Assembly: GCF_000514775.1 (NCBI RefSeq)
Contig: NZ_AZWO01000021.1
Location: 2,647-66,646 of the forward strand
Source of the DNA: Salinispora pacifica CNR114
Lineage (GTDB): Bacteria > Actinomycetota > Actinomycetes > Mycobacteriales > Micromonosporaceae
Direction: 5' to 3'
DNA: 64,000 nucleotides
Part shown: positions 8,397 through 19,395 of the stretch, one piece after another
How positions within the stretch are numbered: position 1 is the stretch's first letter
Layout: each line of letters begins with the position of its first letter
Program-made: the position numbers and the translations under genes
Notes under the pieces: generated by a model
The model's input: only the letters and a program-made list of their open reading frames with translations
What the model was told of the DNA's origin: nothing
Database searches by the model: none

Positions 8397-9293
8397 TCAG
8401 CTCGGTGGTCGGGCCCCCACCTGGCCGACCGCCGACGCGCCCAGGTCACCGGCGCGCTGCAGCACCGCCTCCGGGGTCGCCCCGGTCAGCCAGGTGGAGA
8501 GCAGGCCGGCAGCGAACGCGTCGCCGGCCCCGGTGGGATCGACCACCGTCATCCGGCGGGTCGGGGTCACCGCGACCATGGCATCCCGGTCCACCCAGAC
8601 CGCGCCGGCCGCTCCCCGTTTCACCACCACCCGCCGGGCCGAGGCGGAGAGCACCCGCCCCTGCGCCGCCGGGTCGAGCCCGCCCGCCAGCACTCGGGCC
8701 TCCGCGGCGTTGACCAGGAGCAGGTCGATGCCGCGTACCCAGCTCAGGAAGCCCGCCGCGCCGACCCGCCGCAGCGGTGCCGCACTGGCCGCGTCCACGC
8801 TGATCGAGAGCCCCCGTTCGCGGGCCGCGGCCAGTGCGCGGAGCCCGGCCGGCCGGGACCCGGCATCCAGCAGGGTGTAACCGGACAGGTGTAGGTGGCC
8901 GGCGTCCGGCGTGGCGTCAAGAGCGGCGTCGACCGCCGCCGGCGAAAGCCACAGGTTCGCCCCCCGCTCGGTGACCATCGTGCGTTCGTCGCTGGTGGCC
9001 AGCACCAAAACCGTTCCGGTGGGGACCTCGGGTACCCGGGTGACCGCGCAGTCGACCCCGCCGCGCGCCAACTCGGCGACCCGGTCCCGGCCGGGACCGT
9101 CGTCGCCCACCGCCCCGACCAACGTCACCGGCATGCCCAACGCGCCCAGCCAGGCCGCGGTGTTCGCCGCCTGGCCGCCCCCGGTGAACCGGATCTCGGC
9201 CGGCGTGTCCGAACCGGTCATCAGCGGCCCGGCCAGCACCGCCACCACGTCGGTGATCAGGTCGCCGACGACGACCACCCGGGGTGGCGTCAT
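8397..9293 (-). CDS. psuK: PfkB-family carbohydrate kinase, probable pseudouridine kinase
   Basis: 298 residues of the ribokinase/PfkB fold: N-terminal [15 protein letters not shown], the substrate-binding glycines [15 protein letters not shown] (residues about 36-50), and the C-terminal PfkB signature [15 protein letters not shown] containing the catalytic Asp (DAF). The sequence alone gives only sugar kinase, but the start overlaps the psuG gene by 4 nt (ATGA), so it is most simply the kinase that phosphorylates pseudouridine to pseudouridine 5'-phosphate for PsuG. Last gene of the two-gene operon. Confidence 0.85.
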   Translation of the reverse strand: MTPPRVVVVGDLITDVVAVLAGPLMTGSDTPAEIRFTGGGQAANTAAWLGALGMPVTLVGAVGDDGPGRDRVAELARGGVDCAVTRVPEVPTGTVLVLATSDERTMVTERGANLWLSPAAVDAALDATPDAGHLHLSGYTLLDAGSRPAGLRALAAARERGLSISVDAASAAPLRRVGAAGFLSWVRGIDLLLVNAAEARVLAGGLDPAAQGRVLSASARRVVVKRGAAGAVWVDRDAMVAVTPTRRMTVVDPTGAGDAFAAGLLSTWLTGATPEAVLQRAGDLGASAVGQVGARPPS

Positions 9294-10213
9294 GCCTGCC
9301 GGGCAGCCGACGCGACCGCGATCCGGGCGGCGAGGTCGGCGTTGCGCAGGATGATCCGGATGTTCACCGCGAGGCTGGCCCCCTCGGTCGCGGAGTGGAA
9401 GTGTGCCAGCAGGAACGGGGTCACCGCCTTGCCGGTGATCCCCTCCTGCCGCAACAGCGCCAGCCCTTCGGCCAGGGTGCGATCGTGTAGCGCCGGGTCG
9501 AGCTGCTCGTCGGTGGGCAGCGGGTTGGCCACGACCAGGCCGCCGGAGTGCAACCCGTGCTGCTCCTGGGCGGCGAGCGCCCCCGCCACCTGCTCCGGCG
9601 AGTCGACCGACCAGTCCAGGTCGAAGCCGCCGTCGGTGAGGTAGAAGCCGGGGAAGCGGCGGGTGCGGTAGCCGACCACCCCGACCCCGAGTGTCTCCAG
9701 GCGTTCCAACGTGGCGCCCGAGTCGAGCATCGACTTCACCCCGGCGCAGACCACGGCGATCGGCGTACGGGCCAGGGTCGTCAGGTCGGCGGACTCGTCG
9801 AAGCTCTGGGCCGCCTCGCGGTGCACGCCGCCGAGACCGCCGGTGGCGAACACCCGGATCCCCGCCGCCGCGGCCACCGCGCTGGTAGCGGCCACGGTCG
9901 TGGCGCCGTCCGCGCCGGTCGCGGCAGCCACGGCGAGATCGCGTACGGAGAGCTTGGCCACGTCGTCAACGGTGGCGAGACGGGTCAGCTCCGCGTCGTC
10001 GAGGCCGACCACGAGCTGGCCGGCGACCATGCCGATGGTGGCCGGTACCGCGCCGGCGTCCCGGACGGTCTGTTCGATCTCGCGGGCCACCCGGAGATTG
10101 TCCGGCTGGGGCAGGCCGTGCGAGACGATTGTGCTCTCGAGCGCTACCACGGGACGGCCGACGCGGAGCGCGTCGGCGACCTCGGCGCCGTGTCGGAGGT
10201 GAAAGGTGGTCAC
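9290..10213 (-). CDS. psuG: Pseudouridine-5'-phosphate glycosidase
   Basis: PsuG breaks the C-C glycosidic bond of pseudouridine 5'-phosphate to give uracil and ribose 5-phosphate, recycling modified RNA. From the GTG at 10213 the protein has 307 residues, the family norm. Landmarks are [17 protein letters not shown] near the N-terminus, [23 protein letters not shown], and the active-site region VANPLPTD with the later [16 protein letters not shown] hexamer 8 nt before the GTG and the lack of a ribosome-binding site suggest a leaderless mRNA; longer upstream reading is therefore rejected. Confidence 0.93.
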   Translation of the reverse strand: MTTFHLRHGAEVADALRVGRPVVALESTIVSHGLPQPDNLRVAREIEQTVRDAGAVPATIGMVAGQLVVGLDDAELTRLATVDDVAKLSVRDLAVAAATGADGATTVAATSAVAAAAGIRVFATGGLGGVHREAAQSFDESADLTTLARTPIAVVCAGVKSMLDSGATLERLETLGVGVVGYRTRRFPGFYLTDGGFDLDWSVDSPEQVAGALAAQEQHGLHSGGLVVANPLPTDEQLDPALHDRTLAEGLALLRQEGITGKAVTPFLLAHFHSATEGASLAVNIRIILRNADLAARIAVASAARQA

Positions 10214-10221
10214 AGTGCCCA

Positions 10222-10227
10222 ACCGTA
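10222..10227 (-). promoter_or_regulatory. Putative -10 box (TACGGT) of leaderless psuG-psuK mRNA
   Basis: TACGGT on the minus strand, 8 nt before the psuG GTG. No convincing -35. Same arrangement as several other genes in this window. Confidence 0.45.
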
Positions 10228-10302
10228 CGGCGTCGGTCAGTCGGGCTCGAAGTAGACCGGGTAAAGGGTGACCTGCCAGACTTGGTGGGTGGAGGTATGG
10301 AA

Positions 10303-10521
10303 GTGAGCACACAGGTTCTCGAGCGTCCCGAGGTCAAGGACGCCGACACCGGCCCCGAGATGTTCCATTACGTGCGCAAAGAGAAGATCGCCGAAAGTGC
10401 CGTGATGGGCACCTACGTCGTGGCGCTCTGCGGCGAGACCTTCCCGGTCACCAAGTCGGCCAAACCGGGCTCACCGGTCTGCCCCAAGTGCAAGGAGATC
10501 TACGAGTCGATGCGCGAGTGA
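10303..10521 (+). CDS. DUF3039 zinc-ribbon-like protein
   Basis: A 72-residue protein of the DUF3039 family, found widely in actinobacteria. It contains [18 protein letters not shown], then VALCGETF and [11 protein letters not shown], so three cysteines that could form a small zinc site. Function is unknown. GTG at 10303 is chosen because GGAGG ends 7 nt before it; the ATG at 10297 lies almost on the ribosome-binding site. Divergent from psuG, with an 89-bp shared promoter region. The helicase follows after a 253-bp gap in which no gene is seen. Confidence 0.88.
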   Translation: MSTQVLERPEVKDADTGPEMFHYVRKEKIAESAVMGTYVVALCGETFPVTKSAKPGSPVCPKCKEIYESMRE

Positions 10522-10774
10522 GTCGACCGCAGGCTGGTCCGCCGCCCGCGCGAGCTGTGGCGGTACTCACCGCTCCGTCCCCCCTGCGTTGACCGTGGCG
10601 TCGAGTGGGGCGTACGGCGCTCGCTGGTTATGCTGGGCCGGCCCTCGCGGCACTGCGCGCGGGGGCGTTTTCATGGGCGGCGGCGGCGCCGATGCCGGTA
10701 CGGCTCAGGGGCGTGCGTTCGTAACCCGCGATCCTCGGTCGGGGCCGTCCCGCCGGCGGTGAGAGGAGTTTCGC

Positions 10775-12508
10775 GTGGCAGCCCGGACGCCAACGCTCGA
10801 GACGTTCCCAGCCCTGCGCGCCTGGCAGCGCCGGGCGCTGGTGGAGTACCTACGTCGGCGGGAGCCGGATTTCACCGCGGTCGCCACCCCGGGGGCCGGT
10901 AAAACCACGTTCGCCCTTCGGGTCGCCGCCGAGCTGCTCGCCGATGGCAGCATCGAGGCGATCACCGTGGTCGCCCCGACCGAGCACCTCAAGACCCAGT
11001 GGGCGCAGGCTGCCGCCCGGGTCGGCATCCAGCTCGACGCGGCATTCCGGAACGCGGACCTGCACTCGTCGGCCGACTTCCACGGGGCGGTGGTCACCTA
11101 CGCCCAGGTGGGGATGGCACCGCAGGTGCACCGGCGGCGCACCCTGACCCGGCGGACCCTGGTCATCCTTGACGAGATCCACCACGCCGGCGACTCCCGG
11201 ACCTGGGGGGACGGGGTGCATGCGGCTTTCGAGGGCGCGGAGCGCCGGCTCATGCTCACCGGCACCCCGTTTCGCTCCGACGACAACCCGATCCCGTTCG
11301 TCAGCTACGAGCGGGGCGGGGACGGCCTCCTACGATCCCGCGCCGACTCCGTCTACGGCTACGCCGACGCGCTGCACGACGGCGTGGTACGCCCGGTGCT
11401 CTTCCTGGCCTACTCGGGGGAGACCCGGTGGCGGACGAACGCCGGTGAGGAGCTGGCCGCCCGGCTCGGGGAGCCGATGACCCAGGATCTGATCGCGCAG
11501 GCGTGGCGGACCGCGCTCGACCCGGCCGGCGACTGGATGCCGCAGGTGCTGCGGGCGGCGGATGCCCGGCTGACCGTGCTGCGTAACGCCGGGATGCCGG
11601 ACGCCGCTGGGCTGGTGATCGCCAGTGACCAGCAGGCCGCCCGGTCGTACGCGAAGCTCATCGAGCAGGTGACCGGGGAGAAGGCCGCCGTGGTGCTCTC
11701 CGACGACGCGGGCGCCTCGGACCGGATCGCGACGTTCGCGACGGCTGAGCAGCGTTGGCTGGTGGCGGTCCGGATGGTCTCCGAAGGGGTGGACATCCCG
11801 CGGCTCGCCGTCGGCGTCTACGCCACCAGCGCCAGCACCCCGCTCTACTTCGCCCAGGCCATCGGGCGGTTCGTCCGGGCCCGCCGGCCGGGGGAGACGG
11901 CGTCGGTCTTCCTGCCCAGTGTCCCGCACCTGCTCGGCCTCGCCAGTGAGATGGAAGCCGAGCGGGATCACGTGCTGGGCAAGCCGAAGGACCGGGAGGG
12001 CTTCGACGACGACCTGCTGGAGCGCGCCCAGCGGGACGACCAGGCCAGCGGTGAACTGGAGAAGCGGTTCGCCGCGCTCTCGGCGACCGCCGAGCTGGAT
12101 CAGGTGATCTTCGACGGCGCATCCTTCGGCACCGCCGCGCAGGCCGGTACGCCAGAGGAGGAGGAGTACCTCGGGCTGCCCGGTCTACTCACCGCCGATC
12201 AGGTGGCCATGCTGCTGTCCAAGCGGCAGGCCGAGCAGCTCGCCGCGTCGCGACGCCGGAGCACCACGCGGCCGGCGGAGCCGGCCGCGGCGACCGCTGC
12301 CGCCCCGCCGGCGCCGATGAGTGCGGCGCAGCGTCGGGTGGCGCTGCGCCGACAGTTGAACGCCCTGGTGGCTGCCCGGCATCACCACACCGGCCAGCCG
12401 CACGGCAAGATCCATGCGGAGCTTCGCCGTCGGTGCGGTGGTCCGCCCAGCGCCCAGGCGACTATTGAGCAGTTGGAGGAGCGGATCGCCACCGTCCAGA
12501 CCCTCTGA
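10775..12508 (+). CDS. Superfamily 2 DEAD/DEAH-box helicase
   Basis: 577 residues with an SF2 motor: motif I ATPGAGKTTFAL (about residues 40-50), motif II DEIHH (near 133), motif III LTGTPFRSD, and motif VI QAIGRFVRARRPGE (near 365). The DEIH box and overall layout resemble type-III restriction/UvrB-related ATPases rather than RNA DEAD-box proteins. The C-terminal 150 residues are Ala-rich with a basic segment and no recognised domain. The start is GTG with GAGAGGAG 6 nt upstream. It stands alone and ends at a strong bidirectional terminator. The nucleic-acid substrate is unknown; a DNA-repair role is an inference. Confidence 0.88.
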   Translation: MAARTPTLETFPALRAWQRRALVEYLRRREPDFTAVATPGAGKTTFALRVAAELLADGSIEAITVVAPTEHLKTQWAQAAARVGIQLDAAFRNADLHSSADFHGAVVTYAQVGMAPQVHRRRTLTRRTLVILDEIHHAGDSRTWGDGVHAAFEGAERRLMLTGTPFRSDDNPIPFVSYERGGDGLLRSRADSVYGYADALHDGVVRPVLFLAYSGETRWRTNAGEELAARLGEPMTQDLIAQAWRTALDPAGDWMPQVLRAADARLTVLRNAGMPDAAGLVIASDQQAARSYAKLIEQVTGEKAAVVLSDDAGASDRIATFATAEQRWLVAVRMVSEGVDIPRLAVGVYATSASTPLYFAQAIGRFVRARRPGETASVFLPSVPHLLGLASEMEAERDHVLGKPKDREGFDDDLLERAQRDDQASGELEKRFAALSATAELDQVIFDGASFGTAAQAGTPEEEEYLGLPGLLTADQVAMLLSKRQAEQLAASRRRSTTRPAEPAAATAAAPPAPMSAAQRRVALRRQLNALVAARHHHTGQPHGKIHAELRRRCGGPPSAQATIEQLEERIATVQTL

Positions 12509-12646
12509 CCCGACCCGCAGCCGACCGGTAGGCCGAGACAGGACGGCGGCTACCGGACACGACGACGGTAGGCGCCGGGCAAGAAACGGTAGCCGCGGAG
12601 AAGCGGATGGCAGGCGCGGACAGGAGGACGGTCGGCGCCGGAGACG

Positions 12647-12685
12647 ACAAAGCCGGCCGGGCCCAGCGGGCCCGGCCGGCTTTGT
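12647..12685 (+). terminator. Bidirectional intrinsic terminator
   Basis: A perfect 18-bp stem beginning ACAAAGCCGGCC with a 3-nt loop (AGC) lies between the converging helicase and DUF7455 genes. It ends in TTTGT on the plus strand and the mirror image on the minus strand, so it can serve both. Confidence 0.88.
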
Positions 12686-12703
12686 ACGTTCGGTTGCGGA
12701 TCC

Positions 12704-12937
12704 TCAGTTGGTCATCAGATCGGCGCCACGCCAGCTGAACTCCGGGTCCGCCGCGTACCGCACAGTGATCTTGACGAGATCCTCTGCGTATTTATTCGCG
12801 TGATGTCCGCAAAATACCAGTTCCCCGCCGCCAGCAAGGGTAATGCGGAGCTTGCCGGCAGCATTGCAGCGGTCGCACCGTTCATCGGCGGCCGGGGGGC
12901 TCACCGTCTCGGGCGGCGGCGTGAGGGTCGGGGTCAT
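12704..12937 (-). CDS. DUF7455-like small zinc-binding protein
   Basis: 77 residues: a disordered Thr/Pro-rich start, then CDRCNAAGKLRITLAGG and LVFCGHHANKY, giving a C-x2-C...C-x2-H arrangement typical of a small zinc finger, and a short acidic/aromatic tail. Proteins of this type lie next to the principal sigma factor gene in many actinobacteria (a family named DUF7455, as I recall it); function is unknown. ATG at 12937 is preceded by a strong GAGGAGGAAGG; upstream in-frame sequence is not needed. Confidence 0.82.
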   Translation of the reverse strand: MTPTLTPPPETVSPPAADERCDRCNAAGKLRITLAGGGELVFCGHHANKYAEDLVKITVRYAADPEFSWRGADLMTN

Positions 12938-13215
12938 CGCCTTCCTCCTCTGGTCGTCACCGATGAACACTCTCTTCGGTCGTTGCTCACCTATCGTGCA
13001 ACACCCTGATCAGGGCGCGCGTTCCCTGTGTGCCCGCGGGGGACCGAGGTCACACCTGACTCCGACAGCGTCCCTGCACCAAGGGTGCCACGTCAACGAT
13101 CACGATCGGGCAACCATCCGACCAACGAAGGGGGTTGCGCGGAGAGTGCTCAAACTGACACGCTTGGTTGGTATCTGTCGTGGGGTCTGGTGCGGATTCG
13201 GCCCCGAGCAGGCCC

Positions 13216-14835
<1,620 letters not shown>

Positions 14836-14974
14836 GAATGACCTTCCGGTGGCGAAGAGCGAGCACGGCAGGGTCGTCCGGCGTGGGGCGGAGCGCGGTG
14901 CCGGGCGAGTCGTTGAGGACCCCCGAGTCGCGGGCCAGCCGGTTGAGGCGGTCCGTGGCGCGTGGGCAGGGTGA

Positions 14975-14980
14975 ATTGTA
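14975..14980 (-). promoter_or_regulatory. Putative -10 box (TACAAT) for sigA
   Basis: TACAAT on the minus strand in an A/T-richer patch, 139 bp before the sigA start, in the 282-bp gap shared with the divergent phosphatase gene. No consensus -35 is visible at 16-18 bp. A leader of about 130 nt would result. Confidence 0.4.
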
Positions 14981-15117
14981 ACGCTGTCCACGGCGATCAT
15001 TCGGCGGCGCACGCCGGACCACCGCTCGGACCGCCGAATTGGCGCGGATGTGGACTTTGAAAGGATGATACCCGCATATGGTCGCGACCACCCCGGTCGT
15101 GCGGGAAGGGGACGAGA

Positions 15118-15927
15118 ATGGTCCGCTCGGTACCGGAGCCGCGGGAACTGCTGGAGATCGCGGTCGAGGTGGCGCGGGAGGCGGCCACGACGGCGTACCG
15201 GATGCGCAGCCAGGGTGTCTCGGTGGCCGCGACCAAGACCACCGTCACCGACGTGGTGACCGCGGCCGATCGGGCAGTGGAGCGGCAGGTGCACGACACG
15301 CTGCGCCGGCTCCGGCCGGGGGACGCCGTGCTGGGTGAGGAGTACGGGGAAACGGGCGCCGGTGGCGCTGTCCGGTGGATCGTTGACCCCATCGACGGCA
15401 CCGTCAACTACCTGTACGGCATCCCGCACAGCGCGGTCTCGCTCGCCGCCGAGGTCGATGGGGTGGTGGTCGCCGGGGTGGTGCGCAATGTCGGCACCGG
15501 CGAGGAGTGGACCGCGACCATCGGTAACGGCGCCTGGCGGGACGGCCAACGGTTGCGCTGCTCCACCGAGCCAGATCTGGGCCAGGCACTGGTGGCCACC
15601 GGCTTTGGCTACGACCCTCGCCGTCGGCAGCACCAAGCCGGCGTGCTGGTCGAGCTGATCCCGCACATCCGTGACATCCGTCGGTTCGGCGCGGCGGCCC
15701 TCGACCTCTGCCTCGCCGCCGAGGGGCGGGTGGACGCCTACTACGAGAAGGGGCTGGCCGCCTGGGACCTCGCCGCGGGAGGCCTGGTGGCCACCGAGGC
15801 CGGACTGCGGGTCGGCGGGCTGGCCGGGGCGGCGGCCGGGCCGGATCTGGTGATCGCCGCGCCCCCGGTGCTCTACGCGCCGCTGCACGACCGGCTGGCG
15901 GACCTCGACGCCGCCGGCGGCCCCTGA
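15118..15927 (+). CDS. Inositol monophosphatase family protein
   Basis: A Mg-dependent, Li-sensitive-type phosphatase of 269 residues. Metal-binding motifs are present: GEEYGE (near residue 76), [12 protein letters not shown] (near 89-100) and the C-terminal [16 protein letters not shown] with the third metal Asp. Substrate may be myo-inositol 1-phosphate (for phosphatidylinositol and mycothiol), fructose-1,6-bisphosphate or histidinol phosphate; the sequence does not decide. Divergent from sigA, as in many actinobacteria. ATG start with GGAAGGGG 6 nt upstream. Confidence 0.92.
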   Translation: MVRSVPEPRELLEIAVEVAREAATTAYRMRSQGVSVAATKTTVTDVVTAADRAVERQVHDTLRRLRPGDAVLGEEYGETGAGGAVRWIVDPIDGTVNYLYGIPHSAVSLAAEVDGVVVAGVVRNVGTGEEWTATIGNGAWRDGQRLRCSTEPDLGQALVATGFGYDPRRRQHQAGVLVELIPHIRDIRRFGAAALDLCLAAEGRVDAYYEKGLAAWDLAAGGLVATEAGLRVGGLAGAAAGPDLVIAAPPVLYAPLHDRLADLDAAGGP

Positions 15928-15949
15928 GCCGTTCTGCGGGCCGGTTCGG

Positions 15950-16474
15950 TCACTCCTCCTGGACCGGGCAGGTGTCGGGCGGCGCCACCGGTGCCCCGAG
16001 GTCACCGAGGGACTGGTTGACCTCGGTGGTGGTGGCAAGCTGCTGGAAGGCGCTGCCCAGGATGATGTCCACGGTGGCGTCGGCGCGCTCCGGGTCGTAC
16101 TCGGCCGCGGCGTTGTTCAGGAAGTAGGCCCGCAGTAGGTGCGCCGCACCAACACCCTTCGGGCCGTACCGCAGGACCGCGATGCCGTCAGTCTTCGCCG
16201 CGTCGCCGGTCTCCTCGACCTGGAACTTCCGATTTCGGAAATCGTCGGAGATCTTGCTGGCGAGGCCCACCTGCTCGGTCCCATTGAGTACCTTGATCTT
16301 TACCTCGGCCGGTTCGCGGAGGGTGACGTCCGCCGCCGGCCAGCCCTTCTGGCAGCCGGCGCCGAGCCCCGCGTCGCTCTGCGTGTCCCGGACGAGGGCC
16401 ACAACGGTGAAGATCAGCGCCAGGATCGTCAACAGGGCGACGACGACGAGTGCCCGCACTCGCGCAAAACTCAT
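15950..16474 (-). CDS. Membrane-anchored LytR_C-domain protein
   Basis: 174 residues: a short basic N-terminus, one transmembrane helix (residues 8-28, [20 protein letters not shown]) and an extracytoplasmic LytR_cpsA_psr C-terminal domain ([22 protein letters not shown]...; [22 protein letters not shown]). This domain occurs in envelope proteins and can stand alone without the LCP ligase; it probably functions at the cell wall, but no activity is established. ATG at 16474 has GGGAG nearby; in-frame upstream extension is unsupported. Confidence 0.85.
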   Translation of the reverse strand: MSFARVRALVVVALLTILALIFTVVALVRDTQSDAGLGAGCQKGWPAADVTLREPAEVKIKVLNGTEQVGLASKISDDFRNRKFQVEETGDAAKTDGIAVLRYGPKGVGAAHLLRAYFLNNAAAEYDPERADATVDIILGSAFQQLATTTEVNQSLGDLGAPVAPPDTCPVQEE

Positions 16475-16896
16475 CAAGGTGCTCCCGGGACGGAGGAAGG
16501 CGACGGCCGTCAGCAGCGGGCGAAGCGCCCGACCCGAACGGCCGTCCGGTACGCCGCTGAGGTTAACGGTTGTCCGGCGGCGGCGTGGAAACAGCCGGAC
16601 ATGCCGGCGCGGCGGCATGGAACGGGGTAGTACTACCCCTATCTTCATGTCGCCTGAGTCACATTGGGAACAACTTCCCGTGCAGAGGCGTACATCTCTT
16701 CCACGAGGGCGGTATACATGCCACGCCCGCGGTGGAGGTAAGGTACCGCGCTCGCTGGGGGAGTTCCCTGGCGGCGCCGACCCGGCTCGTGCCGGGTCGG
16801 GTGAACGACACAAGTGGTGGCCGCCCAGCGGAACCGAAACAACGTCGTCCGGCGTTACAACCGGAAGCGACAACATCGATATGGGAGAGTGAACCG
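16475..16896. other. 422-bp intergenic region with palindrome and hairpin
   Basis: No gene is supported here between divergent LytR_C and DUF4193 genes. It holds the 16-bp palindrome at 16624-16639, and an 8-bp stem hairpin GACCCGGC-TCGT-GCCGGGTC at 16779-16798. The mRNA leader of the DUF4193 gene probably starts in this region and is unusually long. Confidence 0.6.
16624..16639. promoter_or_regulatory. 16-bp perfect palindrome, candidate operator
   Basis: GGGGTAGTACTACCCC is a perfect 16-bp palindrome between divergent genes, 258 bp before DUF4193 and 150 bp before the LytR_C gene. The symmetry suggests a dimeric regulator. The regulator is not known; a degenerate copy lies at 176-187 upstream of the secreted-protein gene. 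Confidence 0.55.
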
Positions 16897-17193
16897 ATGG
16901 CCACCGACTACGACGCCCCGCGTCGCGACGAGGTCGACCTCGGCGAGGACAGCCTGGAAGAGCTGAAGGCCCGGCGCGTCGACTCACAGTCGGGCGCCGT
17001 GGACGTGGACGAGGCCGAGGTGGCGGAGAGCTTCGAGCTGCCCGGCGCCGACTTGGCCGACGAGGAGCTGACGGTCAAGGTGTTGCCGATGCAGCAGGAC
17101 GAGTTCCGTTGCGGGCGCTGCTTCCTGGTGCACCACCGCAGCCAGTTGGCGGCCCAGCGCAACGGCGACCTGATCTGCCGCGAGTGCGTCTGA
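16897..17193 (+). CDS. DUF4193 small acidic protein with C-terminal zinc site
   Basis: 98 residues: acidic N-terminal two thirds (ATDYDAPRRDEVDLGEDSLE...), then FRCGRCFLVHHRSQLA and ICRECV, giving CxxC...CxxC that likely binds zinc. This is the DUF4193 architecture, nearly universal in actinobacteria and linked in several genomes to sigma-factor/dut neighbourhoods; function is unknown. ATG with GGGAGAG 6 nt upstream. Confidence 0.92.
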   Translation: MATDYDAPRRDEVDLGEDSLEELKARRVDSQSGAVDVDEAEVAESFELPGADLADEELTVKVLPMQQDEFRCGRCFLVHHRSQLAAQRNGDLICRECV

Positions 17194-17337
17194 CCGGGAC
17201 GCGAATCGCACTACTGGCGGCGGCTCTGCGTTGGGGCCGCCGCACCCCCCGGTCGTCGTGCGGCAGCCCGGCGGCCAGCGCCGCACCCGTCCCGGCCGGC
17301 CGCCAGCGCGGCCCAGCCCGGCGGGAGGTCCGGTGCC

Positions 17338-18129
17338 ATGACCGAGCGGGACCCCACCGAGCCGGACCGCATCGTTGGCGAACCGGTTGGTGACGTCGAC
17401 GGCCTCGGCGCCACCGTCGCGGAGCTGACCGCCGACGATGTCCCGCCGGCTCGGCGGGGACAGCTTCTCGGCCGCCTGGTCGGGCAGGCCCGGACCCGCG
17501 GGTTCGGCGACCTGTTCCAGCCGAGGGCGGCGCTCGGCTGGATGGTCGACACCATCGCTGAGATCGCCCCACACGTGCCGGTCCGGGACCGGGCCACGCT
17601 CCGCCGACACTTCCCCGACCTCGACGGTGAGGCGTTGGCCGACCGGCTGGTCCGGAACGCCGCCCGGGCGAGCGCCGGGGTGGGCGCTGCCGGCGGTGGC
17701 GTCGCCGCTGTCGAATGGACGGTGCCCCCGAGCCTGCTCACGGCTCCGGTGCTGCTGGCCGCCGAGACGGTCGCGGTGGTCGCGATCGAACTGAAGCTGG
17801 TCGGTGAGCTGCACGAGGTGTACGGGGTGCCGCTGCCCGCCGGTGGCGCCCAGCGGGCGGTGGCGCTCGTCGTCTCCTGGTCCGGGCGGCGCGGGATCAA
17901 CCCGATCCGGCCGGGCGTTGGAGTGAGCGCGGTGCTGGGCGCCGCGGCCCGCCGTGAGCTGCGGGACCGGCTGGTCAGACGCTTCGGCCGTAACCTCACC
18001 ACGCTGGGCCCGTTCCTCACCGGTGCGGCTGTCGCGAGCTACCTCAACCGCCGGGCTACCCGCGCGATGGCCGATCTCCTCCGCGTTGATCTCCGACGCC
18101 GGGCTGGGGCACCCCCCGACCCGCCGTGA
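17338..18129 (+). CDS. Conserved hypothetical membrane-associated protein
   Basis: 263 residues with no domain I can name. Visible features are an acidic N-terminus (about 45 residues), a helical middle with GWMVDTIAEIAPHVPVRDR, one likely transmembrane or membrane-inserted segment (PSLLTAPVLLAAETVAVVAI, about residues 128-147), a second hydrophobic stretch (GPFLTGAAVASYLN, about 223-236), and basic C-terminus. It lies in the conserved block between DUF4193 and DUF3093/dut and converges on DUF3093. ATG start with GGGAGG 9 nt upstream. Confidence 0.75.
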   Translation: MTERDPTEPDRIVGEPVGDVDGLGATVAELTADDVPPARRGQLLGRLVGQARTRGFGDLFQPRAALGWMVDTIAEIAPHVPVRDRATLRRHFPDLDGEALADRLVRNAARASAGVGAAGGGVAAVEWTVPPSLLTAPVLLAAETVAVVAIELKLVGELHEVYGVPLPAGGAQRAVALVVSWSGRRGINPIRPGVGVSAVLGAAARRELRDRLVRRFGRNLTTLGPFLTGAAVASYLNRRATRAMADLLRVDLRRRAGAPPDPP

Positions 18130-18193
18130 GCCCCGGCCGTCGGGAGGTAGCCCCGTCCTGGGAGCCGCCGGCAGCCGGGTTGAGCCCGGGCTC

Positions 18194-18724
18194 TCAGTCT
18201 CGACCGGTGTCGGCCGGGTCTCGACCGGTGTCAGTGGCCTCCTGAGCGGTGTCGGCCGGGTCTCGGGCGGCGAGGATTGCCTCCGCCAACTGCACCGGCC
18301 GCCGGGTGCTGATCACCCAGAACGGGGTCGGGTCAGCCGGGTCGTCGAGCACCACCTGCACGGCACCGGGGATCCACGGCCGTTGGATCACGAACGCCAA
18401 TGGGTCCGCGCCGACGCCGAGCACCTCGCGTCGCCCGGCGGCATCCAACGGGATGACATCGGCGACGAACCGGGCCGGCAGCCGCGCGTCGTCCACCCGC
18501 AGCTCGCCGTCGTCAACCGCCACCCGGATCCGGCCCAGCCAAAGCAGGCTCGCCAGGCACGCCGGGAGCAGCAGCGCGAACGGCAGCCACGCCCGGATGC
18601 CCGACGCGCCCAGCCAGATTTCCGTGGCGAGTAGCCCGGCCGCGGCGAATCCGCCCAGCCAGAGCCACCACGGCAGATCCAGCCGTTCGGTGTAGCGGGC
18701 AGCCGGGGACGAGGAGACGCGCAC
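18194..18724 (-). CDS. DUF3093 membrane protein
   Basis: 176 residues: two transmembrane helices (about 20-40 and 45-63) followed by a cytoplasmic or periplasmic beta-rich domain (VDDGELRVDDARLPARFVADVIPLD, split here; FVIQRPWIPGAVQVVLDDP) characteristic of DUF3093. Function unknown; conserved in actinobacteria beside dut. The C-terminus carries an imperfect repeat (DPADT...DPADTGRD). Start is GTG 7 nt after a TACCCT box, suggesting a leaderless mRNA; it is divergent from dut, with an 82-bp gap. Confidence 0.88.
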   Translation of the reverse strand: MRVSSSPAARYTERLDLPWWLWLGGFAAAGLLATEIWLGASGIRAWLPFALLLPACLASLLWLGRIRVAVDDGELRVDDARLPARFVADVIPLDAAGRREVLGVGADPLAFVIQRPWIPGAVQVVLDDPADPTPFWVISTRRPVQLAEAILAARDPADTAQEATDTGRDPADTGRD

Positions 18725-18731
18725 GAGATGA

Positions 18732-18737
18732 AGGGTA
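18732..18737 (-). promoter_or_regulatory. Putative -10 box (TACCCT), leaderless DUF3093 mRNA
   Basis: TACCCT on the minus strand, 7 nt before the GTG start; no Shine-Dalgarno in between. Confidence 0.5.
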
Positions 18738-18806
18738 CGGCGCGTGCCGCGGCGAGCACCGGGCAGGATGGGCAGGTCACTCAGGAACCGGAGGGAAGAG
18801 GGAACC

Positions 18807-19313
18807 GTGACCGATGTTGTACCCGTGCCTGTGCGGCAGCTCGACCCTGGGCTGCCACTCCCTGCGTACGCCCATCCCGGCGACGCGGGGGCGGACCTGG
18901 TGGCCGCCGCGGATGTGGAGCTGCCCCCCGGTGGCCGGGCCCTGGTGCCGACCGGGGTAGCCATCGCGCTGCCCGAGGGGTATGTGGGCCTGGTACACCC
19001 CCGTTCGGGTCTGGCCGCCCGGCTCGGCGTGACCGTGCTCAACGCGCCCGGTACGGTCGACGCCGGCTACCGGGGTGAGATCCTGGTCAACCTGATCAAT
19101 CATGATCGGGAGGCGGTGGCTCGGATCGCGCGCGGTGACCGCATCGCACAGCTGGTCGTGCAGCGGGTGGCCCGGGCGCGGTTCCAACCGGCGGCGGAGC
19201 TGCCCGCGTCCCAGCGGGGTGCCGGCGGGCACGGCTCCACCGGCGGCCACGCCGGCCTGGGTTCGGCCCCGGTGCCGACCGACGGCCGGCAGCCCGTGCC
19301 GGAGGTGTCGTGA
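18807..19313 (+). CDS. dut: dUTP diphosphatase (dUTPase)
   Basis: Hydrolyses dUTP to dUMP and pyrophosphate, keeping uracil out of DNA and feeding dTMP synthesis. The 168-residue protein has the five trimeric-dUTPase motifs: [40 protein letters not shown] and the C-terminal [11 protein letters not shown]. The GTG at 18807 follows GGGAAGAGGG; earlier in-frame codons are rejected. First of a plus-strand run with DUF3710, OB-fold and DUF3159 genes. The last 20 residues extend past motif 5 and are Pro/Gly-rich. Confidence 0.96.
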   Translation: MTDVVPVPVRQLDPGLPLPAYAHPGDAGADLVAAADVELPPGGRALVPTGVAIALPEGYVGLVHPRSGLAARLGVTVLNAPGTVDAGYRGEILVNLINHDREAVARIARGDRIAQLVVQRVARARFQPAAELPASQRGAGGHGSTGGHAGLGSAPVPTDGRQPVPEVS

Positions 19314-19395
19314 CACCCGGAGCGGACGCGTCGCCGGTGGCGAAGGAAAGTGACAGGGTGGGCGTGAAGAGCGTGAACAGCGGAGGGTGTACGCA

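Noticed and set aside
10775..12508. SF2 helicase considered as HelR (rifamycin-displacing) or as part of a defence system
   Set aside because: HelR proteins are UvrD/Rep-like, the gene has no RAE, and its neighbours are not defence genes.
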